A stretch of 64,000 nt of DNA, taken from positions 124,001-188,000 of the forward strand of contig JACVCD010000004.1 of NCBI GenBank assembly GCA_016742275.1, given 5' to 3'. The notes under the pieces were generated by a model. That model had not been told where the DNA came from. It saw only the letters and a program-made list of their open reading frames with translations, and ran no database searches. Source of the stretch: Gemmatimonadaceae bacterium. GTDB taxonomy: Bacteria; Gemmatimonadota; Gemmatimonadetes; Gemmatimonadales; Gemmatimonadaceae. The stretch's first letter is position 1. Every line of letters begins with the position of its first letter. A program made the translations under genes and the position numbers. Positions 22,820 to 31,842 of the stretch are shown here, piece after piece.

Positions 22820-24907
22820 CTAGGGCTTGGGTAGGCGCCAGAGGGCCGTTGACGGCCAGTTGGGTCGACTCCATCGCTGCACGAGTTGCAAGCCAGCTGT
22901 GCTGAACTCACTCTCGCGAGATTCCGGCAACAAGACATAGTCGGCTTTCACCGTGGGCAGATCCTTGGCATAGAACGGCCCGAACGGCGTGATCACATGA
23001 TGCCGATAATCACGACCCATCGCGTAGTAGCCCGAAGGCTGTGATGCGAGGTTGAGCACGGTCGAAGGCGGCAGCGTTTCAATTGCCGAAGGGATGGGTG
23101 GCCGCGGATCCTGCAACAATACGTTGTATGCCGCGCCACCGGCCAACTGAAAGCTCAGCGCGCACATGGTGAGTATCGCAGACGATGCGCTCACACCGAT
23201 CGCCACGCGTGAGGGCACGCGCAGCAGCAAGGGGCCAATGAAAACGAAAGACAGCAGAATGGGAAAAAGACCGTATCGTGGCACGATAACACCGGTCTGA
23301 ATCCAGGCCGCTGCCGTCAACAACCACACGAGCCATAGGAATCGGCCGTGACGCATGCTGCGCGTAGTCCAGAAGCCGGCCAACACCGCAAACACCACGA
23401 TGACAGCAACAGCGGCTCCGAGGCCTGTTTCAAAGCCGAGCACATGCCCCGCTTCGCGCCATGGATACGCCAGACGTTCCCAGGTACCTGAGGGAGCCGG
23501 CAATCCCGCAAGCAGCTGCCCCAAGGGAATTCCGGGCAGACCGGCGACCGAGAGCGGAAACACCGGGTTTCCTTCGCGAATGGCATTTCGCGCATACCAG
23601 AAAACCATTCCGGGCAGTGCGGACACGATGAGAATGGCCGCCTGCGGTGCAAGCCAACGCACATCGACGAGAGGCTGCTCGAATCCTTCGCGCAACACAT
23701 CACGCGCCGCATACCACAACCAGAACAACCCGAGAATGACCACCGGGGGGCCGGCCGAATACTTGGCCCCCATTGCCAGCCCGAGTGCAATACCAAAACC
23801 CGCCGTCAGCAGACGATCACGTGCACCTGTATCGCGCCACAACACGAGAAGCCAGGTAGCGAGCAACAGGCAGAGTGCGGTGAATGTGTCGCTGTAGACC
23901 ACCATTCCCTGATAGGCCAACACCTGCAACGAGGCACTGATCCCTGCAGAGATTCGCGACGCCTGTTCCGGCATGCCGATATCTCGGGCCAGGCGGTACA
24001 CCACCCATACCGATGCGATCGCGCTTGCATAGGACGGTAGGAACGACAGCCGGTCTGATCCGAAGGACAGAATCCAACGTACCAGCAGTTCGAAGTTCCC
24101 TGGATAGTACGTGACCACTTCACCAGCAGCGCCGGGTTCGAGACGACCCGTTACCAGCCAGCGGGCTGGCCGCGCGATATGGTCACTAAAGGAATCGTAT
24201 CCCTGAAGTCCAGACAGCCCGGCCAGCAACACAACCCCTGCAAGCACGGCCATCACGATCAACACAGCAGTTGCCCAAGGCTTGAGCAACTGTTCTGTGG
24301 TACGCAACAGAACATGTCGTTCCCGCGTGACGCGATTACGCGAAGCGTCAGTCACACCACGCGACACCAGGAAAGCGCCCGCGCGTGTCACGTACCAGAT
24401 CACACCGAGCAGCACGAGGTGCAGCGCGGCGACATTCTCATTGGTGACCAACCCAGCGCCGTCTGGCCATCCGACAGTGGCCAACAGCAGTGGTGGTACA
24501 ACGAACACACCAAGTCCGACCACGAGTCCGAGTGGTGCGGCGGCACGCTGTCTTGCGATGGACACGAATGCCGCACGATACACCAGCCAACCGCTCGCGA
24601 CACTGGCCAGCGCCGTCACTATGGCCGATGTGATGGACAGCCAGGTGCGCGGAACGTGCAGCGAAATGGTGGAGACGCGTGGCGCCTTCACATACGAGGC
24701 AATAACAAATCCGAGATAGTCGGCCTGCTCCAGCCATATCGCGACGGCGCGACTCTGCCACAGATACAACATGGCGCTGAGCGTGCATAGAACAGCGAGC
24801 GACACGGAAAGCCGTGCCGTGATCCGGTCGGACGGCGTCTCCGACCGAATCGCCGCGTCAGAAATCGACGAAGTACGTGAGTCCAATGGCACGCCGCTGG
24901 AAGACAT
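22820..24907 (-). CDS. Membrane glycosyltransferase (PMT/ArnT-like GT-C fold)
   Basis: Protein of about 695 aa with a dozen or so hydrophobic helices from residue 30 to 575 and a periplasmic C-terminal domain. Acidic and proline-rich loops near helix 7 (GYDSFSDHIARPARWL and EVVTYYPGNFELLV) suit the GT-C fold that uses polyprenyl-phosphate sugars. Family assignment is from topology, not from a signature. The start is uncertain: any ATG lies within the end of the preceding gene (overlap of 50 to 90 bp); ATG 24907 was taken. It probably works with the nearby GT2. Confidence 0.7.
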   Translation of the reverse strand: MSSSGVPLDSRTSSISDAAIRSETPSDRITARLSVSLAVLCTLSAMLYLWQSRAVAIWLEQADYLGFVIASYVKAPRVSTISLHVPRTWLSITSAIVTALASVASGWLVYRAAFVSIARQRAAAPLGLVVGLGVFVVPPLLLATVGWPDGAGLVTNENVAALHLVLLGVIWYVTRAGAFLVSRGVTDASRNRVTRERHVLLRTTEQLLKPWATAVLIVMAVLAGVVLLAGLSGLQGYDSFSDHIARPARWLVTGRLEPGAAGEVVTYYPGNFELLVRWILSFGSDRLSFLPSYASAIASVWVVYRLARDIGMPEQASRISAGISASLQVLAYQGMVVYSDTFTALCLLLATWLLVLWRDTGARDRLLTAGFGIALGLAMGAKYSAGPPVVILGLFWLWYAARDVLREGFEQPLVDVRWLAPQAAILIVSALPGMVFWYARNAIREGNPVFPLSVAGLPGIPLGQLLAGLPAPSGTWERLAYPWREAGHVLGFETGLGAAVAVIVVFAVLAGFWTTRSMRHGRFLWLVWLLTAAAWIQTGVIVPRYGLFPILLSFVFIGPLLLRVPSRVAIGVSASSAILTMCALSFQLAGGAAYNVLLQDPRPPIPSAIETLPPSTVLNLASQPSGYYAMGRDYRHHVITPFGPFYAKDLPTVKADYVLLPESRESEFSTAGLQLVQRWSRPNWPSTALWRLPKP

Positions 24908-25685
24908 CCACCTTGTTTTCGTAGTCGAGTCGCACCGAGACACCACTACGCTTGGTCACCCACTTCGATACGAACGCCGACGCGAAGCGGCTCTGGAATC
25001 GGGCGTCGAATGGTGTTGCGGCAAGCAGCCGATAGGCTTCGTTGCCGGCTCCAACACCTCCGCCGATCCAGAAGCGTCCCTGCGTTCCCCACTGACCTCC
25101 CGCCTGCCATGCGTGCGAGCGCGCACCACTCGCGCGATCCTCATTGAAGAACACGGCGCCATTGTAGATACCACGTCCCCGATACACGGTGGGACCCACG
25201 GAAATGATGCGGCCACCTGCGCGCTTGTCTGAATAACGCAGGTCGGTGAAACCGGTAGAAACCAGCACGCCCGGCATCTTGGGTACAGACAGAAACAGCG
25301 TGGCATCACTGCGAATACGAGGGAACAGCACAGTGCCGCGATCGGGCGCGGTGCCAATACCCACGATGGCGTATGCCCATTTCGTGAGATTGACGTAGGA
25401 ACCCAGACCGACCGCTTCCTGATGCCCTTCCGGACGCTGCTGGGAGCCCAGCGACAGGAACGGACTGACGCGCTTCCCCGAATACAGCAGACGCGCATCC
25501 TGGCCGGTCCACACACCGTATCCGTTGTCTGCGGAGCTGTAGTAAGTGCTGGTCTGCAAATGCCACGACGCCGGGCGATCCGGTGCAATGACGCGCGCGC
25601 TGTCCCGAGCCTGAGCCTCGAGCAGTGCTGGCGTAAGCAGTACGACGGAAACGACCGTACGTCGGATTTGGCGCAGGAGGGGCAT
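24858..25685 (-). CDS. YaiO-like outer-membrane beta-barrel protein
   Basis: Protein of 275 aa with a signal peptide (LRQIRRTVVSVVLLTPALLEAQA). The mature part shows alternating amphipathic strands and ends in VDF, with an aromatic last residue as in outer-membrane barrels. Similarity to the YaiO family is suggested by the pattern of GLGSYVNLTKWAYAIVGIGT. The ATG at 25685 was preferred because it starts the signal peptide. It is the first gene of the minus-strand glycan set and starts about 120 bp after the rpsG terminator. Export of the glycan is a guess. Confidence 0.7.
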   Translation of the reverse strand: MPLLRQIRRTVVSVVLLTPALLEAQARDSARVIAPDRPASWHLQTSTYYSSADNGYGVWTGQDARLLYSGKRVSPFLSLGSQQRPEGHQEAVGLGSYVNLTKWAYAIVGIGTAPDRGTVLFPRIRSDATLFLSVPKMPGVLVSTGFTDLRYSDKRAGGRIISVGPTVYRGRGIYNGAVFFNEDRASGARSHAWQAGGQWGTQGRFWIGGGVGAGNEAYRLLAATPFDARFQSRFASAFVSKWVTKRSGVSVRLDYENKVDVFQRRAIGLTYFVDF

Positions 25686-25805
25686 GTTCGTGGGCTGACG
25701 CAAAGTGGCTGGCGTGGTGATGCACAAACGTGGAGTCACATACACGCTTGCGCCAGTCGCGGAACGACGATCATGTCGCGCAACAATCACGGCAGACGGA
25801 AAAAC

Positions 25806-25835
25806 GAATCGCCCCAACCGAGGTTGGGGCGATTC
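25806..25835 (-). terminator. Rho-independent terminator of rpsL-rpsG
   Basis: A perfect 13-bp stem (GAATCGCCCCAAC with GTTGGGGCGATTC) and a 4-nt loop, followed on the minus strand by GTTTTTCC. It ends the rpsL-rpsG unit 36 bp after rpsG, so fusA is not in the same transcript. Confidence 0.92.
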
Positions 25836-25871
25836 AGTGACAGCGGTGCGTATGAACCGCCGTTTACCTGG

Positions 25872-26338
25872 TCACCAACGGTAGTGCGCGAACGCCTTGT
25901 TGGCTTCAGCCATGCGATGCGTGTCTTCCTTCTTCTTGATCGCATTGCCTTCACCACGCGACGCCGCAAGCACTTCGGCCGCGAGCTTCTCGGGCATGCT
26001 CTTCTCGTTGCGGTCACGCGAGTACGAGATGAGCCAACGCATGGCCAGCGCGGTACGACGGTCCTGACGGACTTCGACCGGCACCTGGTACGTGGCACCG
26101 CCGACGCGGCGGCTCTTGACCTCGATCACCGGCTTGAGGTTGTTCAAGGCCTGCTTGAACACGCCCACGCCCGGCTGGCTGGTCTTGGCTTCCACGATGT
26201 CCATCGCACCATAGAAGATGCCTTCGGCGGTGGACTTCTTGCCCTGCGTCATCAGGTTGTTGATGAACTTCGAGACAGTCTGGCTGTCATAGCGCGCATC
26301 AGGCAACACGACGCGCTTCACGGCACTCTTGCGACGGC

Positions 26339-26342
<4 letters not shown>
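25872..26342 (-). CDS. rpsG: 30S ribosomal protein S7
   Basis: S7 nucleates the 30S head; it has 156 aa. It starts [20 protein letters not shown] and shows [20 protein letters not shown] and the C-terminal [14 protein letters not shown]. The ATG overlaps the end of rpsL by 4 bp. The gene is followed by a terminator instead of fusA. Confidence 0.97.
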
Positions 26343-26746
<404 letters not shown>

Positions 26747-26864
26747 CAGGTTCTGGTAGCCCAATGGCGCAGAGCCATCGGGACGTTCGTACTCCGACTT
26801 CTACGTGGATCGCCTCGCCAACAAACTGGGGTCCGAACGCGAGGCGGCACGGAACAGAACCCTA

Positions 26865-26893
26865 AGCTTAGGCAGGTCTTGAGGGTGGGTCAA
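26865..26893 (-). promoter_or_regulatory. Sigma-70-type promoter for rpsL-rpsG
   Basis: On the minus strand TTGACC (26888-26893) is followed after 17 nt by TAAGCT (26865-26870), which keeps the key T, A and T of the -10 box. It would give a leader of about 110 nt before rpsL. Confidence 0.6.
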
Positions 26894-27220
26894 CTGCTCC
26901 ACCTCAAGCTCGACCCAGCGACACGGAATCGGCTTGACCGCCCGACTCCGAACATTTACCGTAAGCTCCCCTCCGCAGCAGGCGAATCCGGGGTCCATAC
27001 CACGGCGTAGGGCCAAGTGCATGAAAGAATTGCCGTGCATCATTTGGCGGTACCGTGGTGTCTCAAAAACGACACCAACGAGGTACGACGGCTTGGTGAA
27101 CCACCTTTGTAGCCTATGACTAACGACGTGCCCCGCCATGCGTCCACATAGAGGATCGTTGGATGCGTGGAGACGCTGTACATTCGTGCTGCACCTGATC
27201 GCCCCTGAACGTGAACTGCC
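26894..27220. other. Divergent intergenic region, rpsL and kinase
   Basis: About 330 bp between the rpsL promoter and the GTG of the kinase gene. Short frames here have no recognisable family and poor starts. It should hold the kinase promoter; none stands out. Confidence 0.4.
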
Positions 27221-29215
27221 GTGAGTGATTTCCAGGCCCGACTCCAAAAAGCGCTCGATACCGATTTCCTGATCGAACGGGAGCTCGGTGGAGCGGGCAT
27301 GTCTCGTGTTTTCGTTGCCACTGAGCGGGCCCTGCAACGACGGGTGGTGGTCAAGGTATTGCCGCCAGAACTCGCGGCCGGCGTCAATGTCGAGCGTTTC
27401 CGGCGCGAAATTCAATTGGCCGCGCAGCTCCAGCATCCGCACATCGTTCCCCTGCTCGCGGCAGGTGACGATCACGGTCTGCTGTGGTTCTCGATGCCCT
27501 ATATCGAGGGCGAATCCCTGCGCGGCTCGCTATCGCGTCAGGAGCGTCTGTCATCGCGCGATGTCGTGCGGATTCTGCACGATGTGGTCGACGCACTCGC
27601 TTACGCGCACGCGCGCGGCATCGTGCATCGTGACATCAAGCCCGACAACATTCTCACGTCGGGCATGCACGCGCTGGTCACCGACTTCGGTGTGGCCAAG
27701 GCGCTGAGCGCCGCCATTCCCGTGCATGGCGGTACGACAACGGGCATGGCGATCGGAACGCCCGCATACATGGCACCGGAGCAACTGGCCGCAGATCCGG
27801 CTGCCGATCATCGCGTCGATCTCTATGCCGTCGGCCTGCTCGCCTATGAGTTGCTCACGGGACGTGGTCCCTTTGCTGGCACGTCACCGCAGGCCACGCT
27901 CGCCGCACAGCTCACGCAGATGCCGGAGCCTCCGCATCGCACATTCAGCGATATCCCGGAAGCCCTCTCTGCGTTGATCATGCGGTGTCTCGAGAAAGAC
28001 GCGACCAAGCGTCCGGCAACGGCAACGGCCTTGCTCGCAGAGCTCGAAGCTTTGCCGCCGATGTCCGGTGCCACCTTTGCATTGGCCCGCCGCCGGCGCG
28101 TCGCACCCTGGATGCTGCTGACTGGTACTCTTGGCGCAGCAGCCGTGGTCTGGGCGATGGTGTTCCGTCCTTGGCAGCCCGCCGTCGGCGCTGGCATTGC
28201 CGACTCACTTCGCGCGCGCGACACGGGCCCTGGAGCCGGCGTACGCTCCATGGACATCGCCCGACGCGATGCGCGCAGCAATCCCGCTGTTCGCGCCGAC
28301 AGCTTCATCGTGGACACCATTCCGGTGTTTCGCGAACTGGGAGACGGCGCACCAGCCGTGTCCGTGCCATTGGTCATTACGCGGGCTGAGTCACTGGCCA
28401 TCGCCGAAGCCGTACGTAAGCGTCAGGCCGAATCGAAGCCGACACCGACTCCCGCGACAGCGTTAGTGGCGTCCTCTGCGCCAGGTGCAGTCACAAATCG
28501 CGACAACCCTGGTGGCCGGGTCGCTTCAGCGCAGGGTACCGCTTCAGGCATTTCAGGCAACACCCGCGTATTCGTGCGAACCACCGATGGTGGTGCGGAG
28601 ATCGATCGGGAAGCGCTGCTCGCGGAAGTCGGCCGGATCTTTGCCGACTCCATGCTGCGCGCGCTCAAGCACATGGACTCGGCCATGGCCACCGCGCCGC
28701 GTACCATGCGCTTCACTCAGCCAAGACCGAATGTGCCGGCCGTGGTGACTCCGCTCATGGCACCACCGCACGATTCACGACTGCGCGTTGTGGTGACGCC
28801 ATATACGAACTCCACCGGACGACGCGATGGCGCGTCGACCGCACGTGACCTGGCAGAGGAAGTCCGCGACGCCATCGCCGAGGAACGCTTCGATGTCGTG
28901 CCGCGCGAGATGGTCGACAAGGCCATGCGCGTGCTGCCGGACAAGATGGCGGTGGGCTGGGCGCTCCGCGCGGACTATGTCGTCAGCGGTTTGCTCACGA
29001 TGCGCGCCGATTCGGTTCTCATGATCACCATGCTGACCGACGTCCGAACCGGACGATTCTCCAAGGGTTCGGAGGTCGTGGTCTCGTTGACGGACCCCTC
29101 GCGCGCATTCGATGTGGCGCGCAAGCAAGTGACCGCCTGGCTCGACACGGCGGCTACGCTGGCAGGCAAGCGTGGCGGTGGACGGGGCGGGCCAACGGGC
29201 GACCTGCTCCGCTAA
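27221..29215 (+). CDS. Membrane Ser/Thr protein kinase with periplasmic TolB/FlgO-like tail
   Basis: Protein of 664 aa. Residues 1-275 are a Hanks-type kinase: glycine loop ELGGAGMSRVFVA, Lys45 in VVKVLPPE, HRDIKPDN with Asp138, DFGVAK and MAPEQL are all present. One membrane helix follows at about residues 294-316. The external part (320-664) begins with a low-complexity linker and ends in a domain resembling the N-terminal fold of TolB or FlgO (RLRVVVTPYTNSTGRRDG, RADYVVSGLLTM). The start is GTG. The next gene is about 100 bp away on the same strand. Confidence 0.9.
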   Translation: MSDFQARLQKALDTDFLIERELGGAGMSRVFVATERALQRRVVVKVLPPELAAGVNVERFRREIQLAAQLQHPHIVPLLAAGDDHGLLWFSMPYIEGESLRGSLSRQERLSSRDVVRILHDVVDALAYAHARGIVHRDIKPDNILTSGMHALVTDFGVAKALSAAIPVHGGTTTGMAIGTPAYMAPEQLAADPAADHRVDLYAVGLLAYELLTGRGPFAGTSPQATLAAQLTQMPEPPHRTFSDIPEALSALIMRCLEKDATKRPATATALLAELEALPPMSGATFALARRRRVAPWMLLTGTLGAAAVVWAMVFRPWQPAVGAGIADSLRARDTGPGAGVRSMDIARRDARSNPAVRADSFIVDTIPVFRELGDGAPAVSVPLVITRAESLAIAEAVRKRQAESKPTPTPATALVASSAPGAVTNRDNPGGRVASAQGTASGISGNTRVFVRTTDGGAEIDREALLAEVGRIFADSMLRALKHMDSAMATAPRTMRFTQPRPNVPAVVTPLMAPPHDSRLRVVVTPYTNSTGRRDGASTARDLAEEVRDAIAEERFDVVPREMVDKAMRVLPDKMAVGWALRADYVVSGLLTMRADSVLMITMLTDVRTGRFSKGSEVVVSLTDPSRAFDVARKQVTAWLDTAATLAGKRGGGRGGPTGDLLR

Positions 29216-29318
29216 GAAAATCGAGAACTCCGAAGCGTATCCTGGGTAACAGCTGCTGCTGCGCCCTCCCTCATGAGTGCTCCTCATGCGCAGCGCGACC
29301 GGCGAACCGGAGATTGCA

Positions 29319-31778
29319 ATGAGAATTTGGGGCCTGGCGATAGGCGCCTTGTTCGTGTTGGGCTGTGCACATGCGGCAAAACAACAGGAACGGGTACGTC
29401 GGGCCGTGGATTTGGCGGATTCGCTGTCGGCGTTCCCCGAAACCGAACTGGCAGCAATCATCACGTACTCCGATTCTCTCGGGCGTCGCGGTCCGGAACG
29501 CAAGTATGCGGGAATGCGTGGTACACAATGTGTTTCGCTTGCGTCCCAGGTCGATCCCACGACGGCGATTGCAGCAGCACAGCGATTGATCGAACGCAAC
29601 GAACGTGTGCCGTTCGACTCACTCGACCTTTGGAGTCTGTGCGCTACGCACAATTGGCAGCTTGCCTTTGGACTCTCGGGAGAAATCCCACTGACCTGGT
29701 TGGCAGATCACGCGGCGACGTCCTTGCTGTCCATTCATGCTGCGCATCGCGCCAAGGGTTTGGTCCGGTTCGACAGTGCGTTGGCCGCCACACTCGCTCG
29801 AGGGGATACAACCCAGGCCCGCAGTGCCCTGGCGCAATTCGCGCTTGAGATGTGGGTGCGCGCACAGGCGCGGCTTGAGCGCCCACTGCGCGGAATTCAT
29901 GATCAGGAGCACGCCGTGCATGATCTGGCCGCTGGCATGCCGCTACGATTTGCTGCCTTGCCGCCCATTCCCGCCACGTCGGATTTACTCGGCGAGTCCG
30001 AAGCAGAGTGGGCCGCGCGCTTGTTCACGACTGGCGCAGAGTGGACCAAGGGCCCGCGACGCAGTTGGTGGTATCGCCTCTCCCTCGCGCCTTGGGTTGC
30101 CATGGCGAAATGGGATGCGCTCGATTCAGCGGCCACGCATTCACTTACGCGCGCACCGGGCGACTCCGCACTCGTCATGGCCAGACCGCTCGCGCATTGG
30201 TATACGGAACGCGCACGCCCAGCGGCGGCGGCCAGAATCGACTCTCAATTCGATCACGCTGCGGCGCAACTTCCACGCGTGGATTCGGTTCGCTACGACG
30301 GTTTTGACAATGTGCTTTCAGCCGACGACGACGAATGGCGCTATGGCTTTCTGCCGGATACGCGTCGCAACATTGATCGACGTGGATGGGTGGTGCTCGA
30401 TCCCATGTGGACGACCCCCACGAATGAAATCAGGCTCGCCAAACGGGTGCGTGTCGCCGAGTCGGACTATCTCTATGCCAATGTGACGCGAGTAGGCCAG
30501 AGTGGAAGTGAAACACATGCTGGTCGACTGCACCTGCGCCGTGGGCGCCCTTCGATGCGATGGCAGTTCGTAGAGGACCGTGGAGGATTGCTACACTTCG
30601 AGCGCCTGTGGGACGGGGTCGTCCAGCGTATTGCGATCGAAGATACGCGAGAGTGGTGGAAGGCTTTCAGCGGTGGCAGACAACGCGCCGCGCAGATGGG
30701 AGTTTGGGCCATTGCGAAAAACACTCCGGATTGTGAATGGCACGAGATTCCGATCACCGCAACGGCCTGCGCCGAACGCCAACGAGCCCTGTGGACGGGT
30801 GTGCGTTTCGTGGGTCGCATGGACACAGTGGATGTCATGCTCGCGCGGTTCCGTGCGGCCTCTGATTCAGTCGACATGCATGTGGAGAGCCGCATCCCGC
30901 TCCGCACATTTCCGCATCGTGACTCACCGCGTGTACGACGGGACTCCCGCATCATCACCACGCTGTTCCTGCGCAATGAACTTGGTGGTCCGATCATCGA
31001 AAAGACCACGGAAGCCGCCCTGCTCCCGAGCAATCGCATCGCCCTTACGCATCAATGGGACGTACGGACGGGAACGGGCCAGGTCATGCATCGGGTTGAA
31101 TCGTGGGAGGCGTCCCGTGACGCCGCAGCTCGTGGAGTCATGCACTTCTCATCTGATGCCGCGATTCGGATTCCGGTTCGTGGTTTTGGTATGAGTGATG
31201 TCTTGATCACCGGGAATGCCGTTGAGAACAGACGGCCGGCACAACGCTGGAGCGATTTCACTTTCACACCGAATGCCGGCGTCGTGGCGCAAAAGGAGCG
31301 CTTCTCGTTGCTCTGGGAGATTTATGAGCTGACGCCGGGTCCCGATGGACGCGTACGATGGCGTGTGGATATCCGGCGCGAGGCTGGTGAGGCCACGACC
31401 TCCGCCGACATGCGTGACGCATTGACCACAGCGACAAAGGCCGGTGCCAAGGTCGAAGCAGATGAACCCGATGCGGCGTCTCTCAACTACACGCGCGAAG
31501 CTCCCGCCCGTGCGGTCATCGTGGAGCATGTGAAGCTACCCATTCCTGAGAAAGCGCCACATGGACGGCATGTGGTATCGATCAAGGTCACCGATCTGGT
31601 GAGTGGTCGATCGGAAACACGAAGCACTCCAGTCCGCGTGCTGCTCCCTTCGTTGCAGCAACGCATCAACACCACGCCCCCCGCACCACTGGTCGCTCCA
31701 TCGATGGGGATGCCGACGGGATCGAGACCCGTAGTGCGTCCGCCTCGTCCTCCAGTCGACGAGAATCGACTGCATTGA
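29319..31778 (+). CDS. GWxTD-like lipoprotein, copy 1
   Basis: Predicted lipoprotein of 819 aa; the signal MRIWGLAIGALFVLGC ends in a lipobox with Cys16. ATG 29319 has GGAG about 8 nt upstream. Central residues 355-410 resemble the GWxTD domain: RRGWVVLDPMWTTPTNE, then AESDYLYA, then GSETHAGRLHLRRGRP at 396-411. In place of G-W-x-T-D there is G-S-E-T-H. The C-terminal part (SLLWEIYELTPGPDGRVRWR) matches the partner beta domain of that family. Its function is unknown; assignment is by pattern. Confidence 0.7.
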   Translation: MRIWGLAIGALFVLGCAHAAKQQERVRRAVDLADSLSAFPETELAAIITYSDSLGRRGPERKYAGMRGTQCVSLASQVDPTTAIAAAQRLIERNERVPFDSLDLWSLCATHNWQLAFGLSGEIPLTWLADHAATSLLSIHAAHRAKGLVRFDSALAATLARGDTTQARSALAQFALEMWVRAQARLERPLRGIHDQEHAVHDLAAGMPLRFAALPPIPATSDLLGESEAEWAARLFTTGAEWTKGPRRSWWYRLSLAPWVAMAKWDALDSAATHSLTRAPGDSALVMARPLAHWYTERARPAAAARIDSQFDHAAAQLPRVDSVRYDGFDNVLSADDDEWRYGFLPDTRRNIDRRGWVVLDPMWTTPTNEIRLAKRVRVAESDYLYANVTRVGQSGSETHAGRLHLRRGRPSMRWQFVEDRGGLLHFERLWDGVVQRIAIEDTREWWKAFSGGRQRAAQMGVWAIAKNTPDCEWHEIPITATACAERQRALWTGVRFVGRMDTVDVMLARFRAASDSVDMHVESRIPLRTFPHRDSPRVRRDSRIITTLFLRNELGGPIIEKTTEAALLPSNRIALTHQWDVRTGTGQVMHRVESWEASRDAAARGVMHFSSDAAIRIPVRGFGMSDVLITGNAVENRRPAQRWSDFTFTPNAGVVAQKERFSLLWEIYELTPGPDGRVRWRVDIRREAGEATTSADMRDALTTATKAGAKVEADEPDAASLNYTREAPARAVIVEHVKLPIPEKAPHGRHVVSIKVTDLVSGRSETRSTPVRVLLPSLQQRINTTPPAPLVAPSMGMPTGSRPVVRPPRPPVDENRLH

Positions 31779-31842
31779 TGACTGGTCCAGCACGTCGCGC
31801 ACACCACGTCGCAACTCACTCGGCACAATAGCTCCCTCCCCA

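Noticed and set aside
26801-27475. 224-aa minus-strand frame spanning the rpsL-kinase gap
   Set aside because: It overlaps the start of the Ser/Thr kinase gene, has no recognisable family, and covers the likely rpsL promoter.
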